Of a stretch of DNA of 14,757 bases, positions 1 to 9,789 are shown piece by piece (within the stretch, counting starts at the first letter, position 1; every line of letters begins with the position of its first letter). Under the pieces are notes generated by a model that was not told the origin of the DNA, searched no databases, and saw nothing but the letters and a program-made list of their open reading frames with translations. The translations under genes were made by a program, and so were the position numbers. The DNA comes from DASXTB01 sp036505615 (GTDB taxonomy: Bacteria > Acidobacteriota > UBA6911 > JACQSX01). The stretch spans positions 1 through 14,757 of the forward strand of contig DASXTB010000185.1 of NCBI GenBank assembly GCA_036505615.1, written 5' to 3'.

Positions 1-49
1 AAGTCTTCCTTAGCGTACCCCCCTTTGAAAATCTCCTCGCAGGTGACCA

Positions 50-1300
50 ATGACCATCGCAGAACTTAAAGAAAAAAATATTACCGAGTTGACCAAGATC
101 GCCCGATCTTTGGATCTTCCCGGAGCCAGCGGATTACGAAAACAAGACTTGATCTTCAAGATCCTCCAGGCACAAAGCGAAAAAGAAGGCCATATTTTTG
201 CCGAAGGCGTGCTCGAAATCCTGCCCGACGGCTACGGATTCCTTCGCTCTCCCGATTACAACTATTTACCCGGCCCGGACGACATTTACGTTTCGCCTTC
301 GCAGATCCGCAAGTTCGATCTCAAGACTGGTGACACTATCAGTGGCCAGGTCCGTCCTCCGCATGAAGGCGAGAAATATTTCGCGCTGGTCAAGATTGAA
401 GCCGTCAACTTCGAGTCGCCTGACGAAGCTCGTAACAAGATTTTGTTCGACAACCTGACGCCCCTCTATCCCCAAGAACGCGTCAAACTTGAAACCACTC
501 GTGAAAACGTCAGCGCCCGCGTGATGGATTTGCTCACGCCCCTGGGCAAGGGACAACGCGGCTTGATCGTGTCGCCGCCTCGTGCTGGCAAAACCATGCT
601 GCTGCAGAACGTTGCCAACTCCATCACCACCAACCATCCGGAAGTCGTCCTGATGGTTCTGCTGATCGATGAGCGACCGGAAGAAGTCACCGACATGCAG
701 CGCTCGGTAAAAGGTGAAGTCATCTCCTCCACTTTCGACGAACCGGCTGCCCGTCACGTGCAGGTTGCCGAAATGGTGATCGAAAAGGCTAAGAGGTTAG
801 TGGAGCACAAACGTGACGTGGTGATTCTGCTCGATTCCATCACCCGTCTGGCGCGTGCCTACAACACTATTGTTCCGCCCAGCGGCAAAGTGCTTTCCGG
901 CGGCGTCGATTCCAACGCGCTGCAGCGTCCCAAGCGCTTCTTCGGATCCGCCCGCAACATCGAAGAAGGCGGCTCGCTGACCATCATCGCCACCGCATTG
1001 ATCGACACCGGTTCCCGCATGGATGACGTCATCTTCGAAGAATTCAAAGGCACCGGCAACAGTGAAATCATTCTCGATCGCAAGCTGGTGGACAAGCGAA
1101 CTTTCCCGGCCATCGATATCCAACGCTCGGGCACTCGAAAAGAAGAACTCCTGATCCCGAAAGAGGATTTGACCCGCATCTGGGTACTGCGCAAAGTCCT
1201 GAACCCGCTCTCCCCAGTCGAAGCCATGGAACTGCTGATCGACAAGCTCACCAAGACCCGCTCCAACGGCGAGTTCTTAGCCAACATGAGCTCGTTGTAG
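50..1300 (+). CDS. rho: Transcription termination factor Rho
   Basis: Hexameric RNA-dependent ATPase/translocase that ends transcription at C-rich untranslated RNA in the cytoplasm. The 416-residue length is normal for the family. The N-terminal helical Rho domain covers about residues 1-45 and the cold-shock-like RNA-binding fold about 48-120 (motif DGYGFLRS at 60-67). The RecA-like ATPase core follows: Walker A SPPRAGKT at 175-182, catalytic Glu in DERPEE near 208-212, Walker B DVVILLD at 256-262, Q-loop VLSGGVDSNALQ at 281-292, R-loop region at 320-339, and the arginine finger in SGTRKEE near R363. All signature residues are present and there is no large insertion. The start is supported by AGGTGA just upstream, although its spacing is short. 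No Rho-type leader can be judged because only 49 bases lie upstream. Identification is essentially certain. Confidence 0.99.
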   Translation: MTIAELKEKNITELTKIARSLDLPGASGLRKQDLIFKILQAQSEKEGHIFAEGVLEILPDGYGFLRSPDYNYLPGPDDIYVSPSQIRKFDLKTGDTISGQVRPPHEGEKYFALVKIEAVNFESPDEARNKILFDNLTPLYPQERVKLETTRENVSARVMDLLTPLGKGQRGLIVSPPRAGKTMLLQNVANSITTNHPEVVLMVLLIDERPEEVTDMQRSVKGEVISSTFDEPAARHVQVAEMVIEKAKRLVEHKRDVVILLDSITRLARAYNTIVPPSGKVLSGGVDSNALQRPKRFFGSARNIEEGGSLTIIATALIDTGSRMDDVIFEEFKGTGNSEIILDRKLVDKRTFPAIDIQRSGTRKEELLIPKEDLTRIWVLRKVLNPLSPVEAMELLIDKLTKTRSNGEFLANMSSL

Positions 1301-1332
1301 TCTCCACGAAGTAGCCTCCGCGACCCACGTAG

Positions 1333-1371
1333 GGACAGGCGACCCGCCTGTCCGGCCGAGCAAAGCTCGGC
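1333..1371. repeat. Tandem pair of perfect hairpins after rho
   Basis: The first hairpin is GGACAGGCG / ACC loop / CGCCTGTCC (9 bp stem, 1333-1353). One base later comes GCCGAGC / AAA loop / GCTCGGC (7 bp stem, 1355-1371). No T-run follows on either strand, so this is not a typical intrinsic terminator. It looks like a REP/mini-repeat unit, or a 3' stabilising structure for the rho mRNA. Confidence 0.6.
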
Positions 1372-1566
1372 GAATTTCGTCTGCAGACTTGCTTTCCCGC
1401 TGCCGATATTTCGGCGATGAAAGTTCTCCGGCACGCAAAGCACTTTTGAAAGGGATACCCCTCTCCCCCGGTCTTGTGGAATCAAAGATTTGGGCAGTGA
1501 ACACGGCCAAAATCTTTGGAAAATAAAGGTTTACAGGCAAAATCTTGAAAGCAAACGGATTATGAC

Positions 1567-1595
1567 TTGTGGCTAACATTGGAATAGTTTAGTAT
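1567..1595 (+). promoter_or_regulatory. Possible sigma-70-type promoter
   Basis: TTGTGG (1567-1572), a 17-base spacer, and TAGTAT (1590-1595) sit in the most AT-rich part of the gap. It would read towards the small membrane protein gene at 1783, leaving a leader of about 180 bases that includes repeat copy A. The match is only partial and there is no experimental support. Confidence 0.25.
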
Positions 1596-1648
1596 ATCTT
1601 TTATGAGGGATAGAGGAAGCGGAAGTCAAGCGGAAAAGAAGACGGTCG

Positions 1649-1688
1649 TGTCATCTCCCACGCTTTGCTAACAGCAAAGGACGGGCGC
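1649..1688 (+). repeat. Dispersed hairpin repeat, copy A
   Basis: It begins TGTCAT-CTCCCACG and has the core CTTTGCT / AAC / AGCAAAG (1663-1679, perfect 7 bp stem) followed by GGACGGG. It shares this layout with copies at 2087, 8973 and 13351. A second conserved block, GGTGGGCCACCCGCC (1713-1727), starts 34 bases after the hairpin, as it also does in copy B. Confidence 0.75.
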
Positions 1689-1782
1689 CGAAACGGCCAG
1701 CCGTCGAGAGTCGGTGGGCCACCCGCCCTGGAGCAGCTTCCGATCCTATGCTTATAGACCAGAGAACGGCAGGAGCGGCAGC

Positions 1783-2055
1783 ATGAAATACCGGATTGCG
1801 ATGTGGGCGAGTGCGGGCTTGCTGGTTGTGGGCTGCTGGAACCTTTATGCCCTGGCAACGTTTCCACTTCCGATGAATTCCGAACCGATTGTCTGGACTC
1901 TCGTCCGTTTAACATGCCCAATTGCGTTTGCCAGTTTTCATTTCAATTTCCCCGTCAGTATCTATTGGGTTCTGCTTGCGAATGCTGCTACGTATGCGTT
2001 GGTTGGTCTGATCGTGGAGGCCCTGCGGCAACAACTACATCACGCAAAAAATTAG
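1783..2055 (+). CDS. Small hypothetical membrane protein
   Basis: A 90-residue protein of unknown function. The ATG at 1783 is chosen because AGGAG (1771-1775) lies 7 bases upstream; an in-frame ATG at 1714 would start inside the repeat motif and has no binding site. The sequence is strongly hydrophobic, with likely membrane segments near residues 6-26, 40-57 and 63-84, and ends in a short polar tail (LRQQLHHAKN). Only a few charged residues occur inside the protein. The gene is flanked on both sides by copies of the same hairpin repeat. I do not recognise the family; similar short three-helix proteins are common hypotheticals. Confidence 0.7.
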   Translation: MKYRIAMWASAGLLVVGCWNLYALATFPLPMNSEPIVWTLVRLTCPIAFASFHFNFPVSIYWVLLANAATYALVGLIVEALRQQLHHAKN

Positions 2056-2086
2056 AAACACAAACCAATGCCGGGGTGCTGCCGTC

Positions 2087-2131
2087 TGTCTTGCCTACCA
2101 CCTTTGCTAACAGCAAAGATGGGGCAGCTCA
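2087..2131 (+). repeat. Dispersed hairpin repeat, copy B
   Basis: It begins TGTCTTGCCTACCACC and has the core CTTTGCT / AAC / AGCAAAG (2102-2118) followed by ATGGGGCAGCTCAC. A GGTGAGCCACCCGCC block starts at 2153, 35 bases after the hairpin, matching the spacing in copy A. It lies between the small membrane protein gene and the HEAGH protein gene. Confidence 0.75.
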
Positions 2132-2250
2132 CTTAATATAGTGCCGCCGAAAGGTGAGCCACCCGCCAAGCCCGCGAAGTATCAGCTCAGGTAAGCCTCG
2201 TCTCTCTGGAGATGAAGTAAAATCCGGGCGCGAAACAAACCATCCACCGA

Positions 2251-2848
2251 ATGATTGGCTATCTGAATGAAATCGTGGACAGAGATTGGCGCCCGGTTTC
2301 ACGATGGGCCCTGGGAGCGTGGCTTATCTTCTACGGATGGTTCTTGATCTATGCCTTTACCCAGGGCCACGGCTACTTATTCATTGATTCCGCCAATCTA
2401 GTCGTTCACGAAGCCGGACATCTCTTGTTCGGTTGGCTGGGCCCCACGCTTGGGCTGGGGAGGAACCATCCTGCAATGGCTGGTGCCGTTGCTGCTGGCG
2501 GCATATTTCTTTGTCCAGCGTCAGACTACTGCTTTCGCTTTTTGCATGTTTTTCTTTTTTGAGAACTGGCTTTACACCGCGACCTATATGGCCGATGCGC
2601 GAACCATGTCGCTACCCCTGGTCACCGTGGGAGATCCGGAGTTTGCCGAGCATGACTGGCATGCGATCTTCTCCAGCTTAGCCGTGTTGCAGTACGACAC
2701 CAGAATCGCGTGGACGGTACGCATGTTGGGCTGGTGCGGGATGTTCGGAACCGTCTTGTGGCTGATGCGTCAAAGTCTTGTTAATGGCGGTCCTCAGGGC
2801 GGTGCCTGCAAGTTTGACCATCTCCCCCGGAAATGCTACAAAGACTAG
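2251..2848 (+). pseudogene. M50-like HEAGH membrane metalloprotease homologue, frameshifted
   Basis: The first frame (from ATG 2251) encodes a membrane segment at residues 22-40 and then VVHEAGHLLFGW, with the zinc-binding HExxH-like motif HEAGH at 53-57, as in M50/site-2-protease-like membrane proteins. Around 2455-2460 the reading frame changes. The second frame continues directly with WGGTILQWLVPLLL and then a region with ADARTMSLPLV, HDWH and another membrane segment, ending at TAG 2846-2848. The two parts make one coherent protein of about 200 residues. Loss of two bases from CTGTGG, or gain of one base in the G-run, would explain the break. The start has no clear ribosome binding site. 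It could be a true pseudogene or a sequencing indel. Substrate unknown. Confidence 0.75.
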
Positions 2849-3073
2849 TTTTGCTCCCCGCTCCCCAGGCGTCGGCCTGCGGAAATCCGGGGCAGAATCC
2901 GAGACGGCCAAGCTCCAGCACTCCTGTTAAAGTCTTGCAGTGGAAGCGTGCTCGGGATTGCGGTAATGCGTGGCTCAGCTCTCCCAGCTGAGTCCGGAAG
3001 AGTGCTGTGTGACAGAGAGTTGTCCCTAGACACGTAATCATCCTGACGAAAGTTTTCATCCCTGGAGGATCCC

Positions 3074-5527
<2,454 letters not shown>

Positions 5528-5562
5528 GGACCAGGCGTCGAAATTTCGGAGGATCCACGGAC

Positions 5563-6879
5563 ATGCAGAGGTTCTGGATTTGCGCGGTTGCCGCGGCGCT
5601 AGTGGCGCCGAGCGGGGCGTGGGAGCTGGGAAACTTTTCAGTTTCGGATGCAGCCGTGAATGCGATCTATCCGGACATTGAGAAGTCATACATTGACATC
5701 CACCAGCACCCTGAATTGTCAGGGCACGAAGAGCGCACATCCGCCAAGCTGGCCGAGGGTCTGCGTGCTTTGGGTTTCGAGGTTACGGAGCACGTCGGCC
5801 ACACGGGTGTGGTTGGAGTCATGAAGAATGGCGCCGGGCCGGTCGTACTCCTGCGCACCGAGTTAGATGCGCTTCCGGTACTGGAGAAAACGGGATTGCC
5901 GTATGCAAGCCACGTAGTTGTGCACAACGATCAAAATGTGGAAGTGCCGGTGATGCACGCTTGCGGACATGATGTCCACATGTCGGCTTGGCTGGGGACG
6001 GCGCGGCTTCTAGCGACGAACAAAGGCCGCTGGAGCGGAACCCTTGTATTGATCGGACAGCCCGCGGAAGAAACCATTGGGGGTGCCGCGGGCATGCTGA
6101 AAGATGGCCTTTACACCCGCTTTCCCAAGCCGGCGTACGCGGTGGCGATCCATGACACTTCGGATCTTCCTGCCGGCGAAGTGGGCTATAACACCGGCTA
6201 CACGACCAGCAATGCTGACTCCGTCGACATTACAATCTATGGGAAAGGCGGGCATGGATCTGCCCCTCACACCGCCATTGATCCCATCGTGATTGGAGCA
6301 CGGATCGTGACTACGCTGCAGACCCTGGTCGCGCGGGAAACCACACCGGGAGATTTTGCGGTGGTGACTGTCGGCACATTTCATGCCGGCACGAAGAACA
6401 ACATTATCCCCGATGAAGCGAAGTTGCAGCTCACCGTGCGCAGCTATAAAACCGAGGTGCGAAAAAAACTGCTGGCCGGGATTGAGCGGATTGCAAAGGC
6501 AGAAGCAGGGGCCGCGAACGCGGACAAGATGCCGTTGATTGAGCGCGTGGAAGGCGCCGATGCCGTATACAACGATCCCGAACTGGCTAAGAAAGTGATG
6601 GCGGCGGTGAGCGCACGCCTTGGCCAGAGCAATGTGAAGCAGACGCCTCCCATCACGGCGTCGGAAGACTTCTCCGAATACGGGCGGGATGGCGTTCCGC
6701 TGTTCATGATGTGGGTGGGAGCGATAGAACCTGGGAAATGGAAGGCCGCCAAGCAATCCGGGGAAAGGCTGCCCTCGCTGCATTCTTCAGTTTTTGCACC
6801 CGACCGGGAGCCGACCTTGAAGACGGCGATTCTGGCCGAGTCGACCATGGTCCTGAGCCTGCTGGGACCGGGAAAATGA
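5563..6879 (+). CDS. Secreted M20D-type amidohydrolase / metallopeptidase
   Basis: Di-metal hydrolase of the M20D (amidohydrolase, IAA-amino-acid hydrolase/hippuricase-like) family that cleaves N-acyl amino acids or small peptides; the actual substrate is unknown. Its 438 residues begin with a short signal peptide (about 1-19, MQRFWICAVAAALVAP), so it probably acts in the periplasm. Visible ligands are Cys134 and His136 in HACGHD, Glu169/Glu170 in GQPAEE, His197 in AIHDTSD and His407 in LHSSVF. The lid/dimerisation domain lies at about 215-330 (YGKGGHGSAPH at 226-236). Asp102 in LRTELDALP is the usual second-shell Asp. GGAGG at 5548-5552 precedes the ATG by 10 bases. It follows hppA by 35 bases on the same strand, so the two are likely one transcript, although no shared pathway is obvious. 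Confidence 0.93.
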   Translation: MQRFWICAVAAALVAPSGAWELGNFSVSDAAVNAIYPDIEKSYIDIHQHPELSGHEERTSAKLAEGLRALGFEVTEHVGHTGVVGVMKNGAGPVVLLRTELDALPVLEKTGLPYASHVVVHNDQNVEVPVMHACGHDVHMSAWLGTARLLATNKGRWSGTLVLIGQPAEETIGGAAGMLKDGLYTRFPKPAYAVAIHDTSDLPAGEVGYNTGYTTSNADSVDITIYGKGGHGSAPHTAIDPIVIGARIVTTLQTLVARETTPGDFAVVTVGTFHAGTKNNIIPDEAKLQLTVRSYKTEVRKKLLAGIERIAKAEAGAANADKMPLIERVEGADAVYNDPELAKKVMAAVSARLGQSNVKQTPPITASEDFSEYGRDGVPLFMMWVGAIEPGKWKAAKQSGERLPSLHSSVFAPDREPTLKTAILAESTMVLSLLGPGK

Positions 6880-6936
6880 GGAACGCGTTGTTCACTGGAA
6901 GTGCACCTGGATGTCTTAGCCGCCGTCGGGGATGAA

Positions 6937-7592
6937 ATGTTTATCGGACATTTCGGTGTCGCACTGGCCGCGAAAAAAGTTGCGCCCAGAACTTCGCTGG
7001 GCGTCCTGGTCCTGGCGGCTCAGTTCGCTGACCTGCTGTGGCCAATCCTGCTGCTCGCCGGCATTGAGCATGTAGAGATCGTTCCCGGCATCATCGGAGT
7101 CTCTCCTTCGATTTCACCGATTATCCGATTTCCCACAGTCTGCTCATGCTCTTTGTGTGGTCCGTGGTCGTCGGCGGAATTTACTACGCTCTCCGCCGCT
7201 ATCGGCGCGGCGCCTTGGTGATCGCAGCCGCCGTAATCAGTCATTGGATTCTGGACTTCATTCATCGTCCAGATCTACCCTTACGACCAGGAGGCGAATT
7301 GCGCCTGGGTTTGGGACTTTGGAATTCCTGGCCAGCGTCCATCGCGGTAGAAGTTTTGTTTTTCGGAGGCGGGCTTTGGATCTATCTGAGCTCAACTCGT
7401 GCCCGCGACAATGTTGGTCGCTACGGTTTCTGGTCTCTGATGGCCTTAATTTTCTTCGGCTGGATAAGCACGCTATTTGCCGGCCCTCCGCCTGATGTCC
7501 ACTCGCTGGCCTGGGGCGCGCTCCTCATGTGGATAACTGTCCCCTGGGCATGGTGGGCTGACAAACATCGCGCCCTCACATCGAAGGCTTGA
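6937..7592 (+). pseudogene. YdjM-like metal-dependent membrane protein, frameshifted
   Basis: Resembles the YdjM/DUF457-type family of inner-membrane proteins with conserved His/Asp. The first frame starts at ATG 6937 (MFIGHFGVALAAKK) and runs to about 7107 (GVSP). The protein then continues in another frame from TTC 7107 as FDFTDYPISHSLLMLFVW and on to SHWILDFIHRPDLPL. HF, HSLL and SHWxLDFIHRPD are the family hallmarks. Restoring one T in the CCTTC stretch at 7105-7109 would give one protein of about 218 residues with five or so membrane segments. It lies 57 bases after the amidohydrolase on the same strand, and its stop is 2 bases from the stop of the convergent gene. Whether the break is real or a base-call error cannot be decided here. 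Confidence 0.8.
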
Positions 7593-7594
7593 TT

Positions 7595-7948
7595 TTAATT
7601 CGGGCCCTTCATTTTGTCCTTCACGCTGTGCGCTAGTTTTTCGATCTGCTCCGCCTTTTTCAGCACATTCAAGGAAAGGACGTTCTCGTTGCTCTTGTCC
7701 ACATATTCCTTCAGTTCAGTGGCCAGCTTGAGCAATTTGTCTGTGTCACGCTTGAGATCGGCGTGGCGCTCCTGATTGGCTTTCTTAGCCATTTCCTTTT
7801 CAAGTTTGGCGCGCCCTTCTTCCTCGGGTGGCGATCCCTGTATGCCCGGGGGTACGACCTGCGGTGAAGGCTGGCCCAGCAGCGGCACGGGAGGCGTAAC
7901 GATGTTCATCACAAACAAAATTGCCAACGCAAGGGTTTGGAGTCGCAC
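7595..7948 (-). CDS. Small secreted coiled-coil protein, hypothetical
   Basis: A 117-residue protein of unknown function. I choose GTG at 7948 as the start: GAGG (7954-7957) lies 5 bases upstream, a TATAAT box lies at 7980-7985, and the result is a standard signal peptide (RLQTLALAILFVMNIV, then LLGQ). An ATG at 8014 is also in frame but lies upstream of that -10 box. The mature part has a Pro-rich linker (PSPQVVPPGIQGSPPEEEG) and then a highly charged, heptad-like helix (about residues 48-115, rich in K, E, L and D), which predicts a coiled coil. Convergent with the YdjM-like gene (2-base gap) and divergent from mscS. Short periplasmic helical proteins of this kind are common in Acidobacteriota, as far as I recall. 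Confidence 0.7.
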   Translation of the reverse strand: MRLQTLALAILFVMNIVTPPVPLLGQPSPQVVPPGIQGSPPEEEGRAKLEKEMAKKANQERHADLKRDTDKLLKLATELKEYVDKSNENVLSLNVLKKAEQIEKLAHSVKDKMKGPN

Positions 7949-7979
7949 AATCACCTCAAACGGGTAGGAAAGTAAGACA

Positions 7980-7985
7980 ATTATA
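7980..7985 (-). promoter_or_regulatory. -10 box for the small secreted protein gene
   Basis: A perfect TATAAT on the minus strand, about 32 bases upstream of the GTG start at 7948, leaves a normal leader carrying the GAGG site. No good -35 is seen at 16-18 bases. It helps reject the upstream ATG at 8014. Confidence 0.5.
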
Positions 7986-8022
7986 CGTTGGCTCGTAACG
8001 TGAGAGTTCGCCATCCACTTGC

Positions 8023-8028
8023 TATAAT
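8023..8028 (+). promoter_or_regulatory. -10 box for mscS
   Basis: A perfect TATAAT ends only 12 bases before the ATG at 8041, predicting a transcript start at about 8034-8036 and a leader of roughly 5 bases. No clear -35 hexamer is present. It stands back to back with the minus-strand TATAAT, 37 bases away. Confidence 0.5.
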
Positions 8029-8040
8029 CGCGCCCGGAAT

Positions 8041-8943
8041 ATGAATCGCATGCTGTTGCATTTAGCTATGCCCGAAAGCTGGAATCTGCCCGCACTGCTG
8101 CGAGATTGGCGGGAAGACACCATGGTTTTCCTCCGTCACGACGTCCCTAAGATCCTGGTAGTCGTGATCGTATCGTTGGTGCTGATCCGCGTACTCAGGG
8201 CCCTCACGGCCAAGATTGTCGCGCTGCATATCCGCAAAGTCCCACCAGGTTTCCGCGCCCAGCAGGTCCGGACGCTGGCCACAGTGATCAGCAGCGTGGG
8301 CATTTTTGTAATCATTTTCGTGGCCGGCCTCGAGATCCTCTCGCTGCTGGGAATCAATCTCGGACCGCTGCTGGCGAGCGCCGGCATTGCCGGCCTGGCA
8401 ATTGGCTTTGGCGCACAGACGCTGGTGAAAGATGTGATCAACGGTTTTTTTATCCTCCTCGAGAATCAGTACGACATCGGCGACAACATTCGAGTTGCGG
8501 GAGTAAAAGGTACAGTCGAAGCGATGAACATGCGCAGCACCGTGTTGCGCGATGAAGACGGCACGGTGCACATCATCCCTAATAGCGAAATCAAAATCGT
8601 GTCTAACGCGACTCGCGATTGGTCGCAACTGACTTTGCGCGTCACCGTTGCCTACAGCGAACCCAGCGAACGCATTGTGAAGTTGCTGCAGGAAGTGGGC
8701 GAAGAACTTCGACATGATCCAGCTTATGCCGATGACATCGTCAGCGACATTGAAGTGCCGGGAATCGATCGCGTAGCCAACGGTGAGGTGGAGTATCTCA
8801 TCCAAGTGAAAACACGCCCCAACCAGCAGTATCGAGTAAGTCGCGAGCTGCGGCGGCGGATCAAGGAATGTTTTCAGCGGAACAATGTTCAGACCGCGGG
8901 CCCAGGCAGGGTCTACGTCATGGACCAGAGCTCGACCGGCTAG
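8041..8943 (+). CDS. mscS: Small-conductance mechanosensitive channel (MscS family)
   Basis: Forms a heptameric inner-membrane channel that opens under membrane tension to release solutes on hypo-osmotic shock. The 300-residue length is typical of the minimal MscS type. Membrane segments lie at about 37-56 and 83-104. The pore-lining TM3 runs about 107-140 (GPLLASAGIAGLAIGFGAQTLVKDVINGFFILLENQ), with the Gly/Ala packing pattern of the family. The beta domain begins at about 145 (DIGDNIRVAGVKGTVEAMNMRSTVLRDEDG), followed by HIIPNSEI and the C-terminal alpha/beta domain. The promoter position suggests a nearly leaderless mRNA. In-frame ATGs at 8050, 8068 and 8122 are alternatives, but none has a strong binding site. 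Followed by hairpin repeat copy C. Confidence 0.95.
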   Translation: MNRMLLHLAMPESWNLPALLRDWREDTMVFLRHDVPKILVVVIVSLVLIRVLRALTAKIVALHIRKVPPGFRAQQVRTLATVISSVGIFVIIFVAGLEILSLLGINLGPLLASAGIAGLAIGFGAQTLVKDVINGFFILLENQYDIGDNIRVAGVKGTVEAMNMRSTVLRDEDGTVHIIPNSEIKIVSNATRDWSQLTLRVTVAYSEPSERIVKLLQEVGEELRHDPAYADDIVSDIEVPGIDRVANGEVEYLIQVKTRPNQQYRVSRELRRRIKECFQRNNVQTAGPGRVYVMDQSSTG

Positions 8944-8972
8944 ATTACGAACTACGCGGCGAAGGTGTGGAA

Positions 8973-9020
8973 TGTCATGCCTCCCACCCTCTGTTAACGG
9001 TAAAGGATGGGGCACTCTCA
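8973..9020 (+). repeat. Dispersed hairpin repeat, copy C
   Basis: It begins TGTCATGCCTCCCACC and has the core CTCTGTT / AAC / GGTAAAG (8989-9005) followed by GATGGGGCACTCTCA and a T-rich tract (ATTATTTTTTGGAT). Three of its four core differences from copies A and B turn Watson-Crick pairs into G-U wobbles if read as plus-strand RNA. It lies 29 bases after the mscS stop and may also help end that transcript. Confidence 0.75.
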
Positions 9021-9043
9021 ATTATTTTTTGGATAGCCAAATG

Positions 9044-9068
9044 AAAAAGCCCCCACCAAGGCAGGGGC
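9044..9068 (-). terminator. Intrinsic terminator of the DUF1326 gene
   Basis: Read on the minus strand, GCCCCTGC-CTTG-GTGGGGGC forms an 8 bp stem (two G-U pairs) with a 4-base loop, followed directly by TTTTT. It begins 32 bases after the stop codon at 9100. On the plus strand no T-run follows, so it acts in one direction only. Confidence 0.85.
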
Positions 9069-9099
9069 AGACCGAACAAAATATTTCACTCACCAGTCT

Positions 9100-9789
9100 T
9101 CACTTATTCGACATTCCACCACCGGCCTCGCCTTCATGCGTATCGATCGAAATCAAAAACGCATTCCGGTCGGAGTAGGAGAATTTGTGTCCCTGGACAT
9201 TTGCGCTGTGCTCGAGCGAGCGGTACATGTCGAAGCCGTCATTATTCTGCGCCCCGAAATATTTGACGTTCCTCAACACCACGCCTTTGCCATCGGCGCC
9301 CTCTTCCCGCTTGAGCTTCATCATGGCTAGTTGCCCTCCACCCAGCGTCGCGGTGACGATGTCCCCGGCTCGATCGACCTGAATCGGCGCTTCCTGCACT
9401 TTCAGTTCCTTCCATTCCAAACCGTAGGTCTTGAGAATCATGGGCGCTAGCGCTTCCCGTTGTTCTTTATTGGTGGATGGATCAAACGATACCACCACCC
9501 AATCTCCTTTTTTGTTTGTACCCCACTCGTCGCCCAGATCCCCGGTGAGCCAGTACTTGGCCCCTGCCAGGTTGGTGTTGCCCGAGTACCCTTCGCGCAC
9601 TTTAACCGCCATGTTGAACTCGCAGTGCGGATGCTCGGCGTGTTTATTGAAATAGCAAGGACAGAACAGATGGCAACTGCAAGCTTCTACATAATCCGCT
9701 TTCATCCGCCATGCTGGTTTTCCGGGAGTCGAGGCCAACATGATAACCACACACAAACTGAGAAGGCTTATCTGCTTCCAGCTTTTCAT
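9100..9789 (-). CDS. Secreted DUF1326 Cys-rich protein
   Basis: A 229-residue exported protein with a DUF1326-type domain; biochemical role unknown. GGAGG (9795-9799) lies 5 bases before the ATG at 9789. The ATG at 9801 is rejected because its codon would overlap that site. Signal peptide: about residues 1-24 (KSWKQISLLSLCVVIMLAS). The domain opens with ADYVEACSCHLFCPCYFNKH. Cysteines 37, 39, 43 and 45 form C-x-C-x3-C-x-C and Cys56 follows; clustered with His (H40, H50, H53, H55), they could bind metal or form disulfides after export. The remainder has a beta-rich pattern (WVVVSFDPSTNKEQREAL, TATLGGGQLAMMKL) and ends in a Gly-rich tail. Single-gene unit with its own terminator. Confidence 0.85.
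   Translation of the reverse strand: MKSWKQISLLSLCVVIMLASTPGKPAWRMKADYVEACSCHLFCPCYFNKHAEHPHCEFNMAVKVREGYSGNTNLAGAKYWLTGDLGDEWGTNKKGDWVVVSFDPSTNKEQREALAPMILKTYGLEWKELKVQEAPIQVDRAGDIVTATLGGGQLAMMKLKREEGADGKGVVLRNVKYFGAQNNDGFDMYRSLEHSANVQGHKFSYSDRNAFLISIDTHEGEAGGGMSNK

Larger units (their letters stand above)
1301..1782. other. Repeat-rich intergenic region downstream of rho
   Basis: This 482-base gap has no supported gene. It contains two adjacent perfect hairpins (1333-1353 and 1355-1371), an AT-rich stretch around 1490-1610 with a possible promoter, and repeat copy A (1649-1688) followed by a GGTGGGCCACCCGCC-like motif at 1713-1727. Open frames crossing it have unconvincing composition and no ribosome binding sites. 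Confidence 0.6.

Noticed and set aside
1649..2131. CRISPR-like repeat/spacer structure
   Set aside because: Only two copies occur nearby, over 400 bases apart with a gene between them, and other copies are kilobases away; there are no cas genes.
6010..6783. Minus-strand frame of 257 residues opposite the amidohydrolase
   Set aside because: The opposing gene has all its catalytic residues; this one has no coherent protein features.
8062..9021. Minus-strand frame of 319 residues opposite mscS
   Set aside because: Complementary shadow of mscS; the predicted product has no recognisable domain and runs into repeat copy C.
8973..9034. Repeat copy C as an intrinsic terminator for mscS
   Set aside because: The T-rich tract begins more than 10 bases after the hairpin instead of directly behind it, so classical termination is not convincing; copies A and B have no T-run at all.
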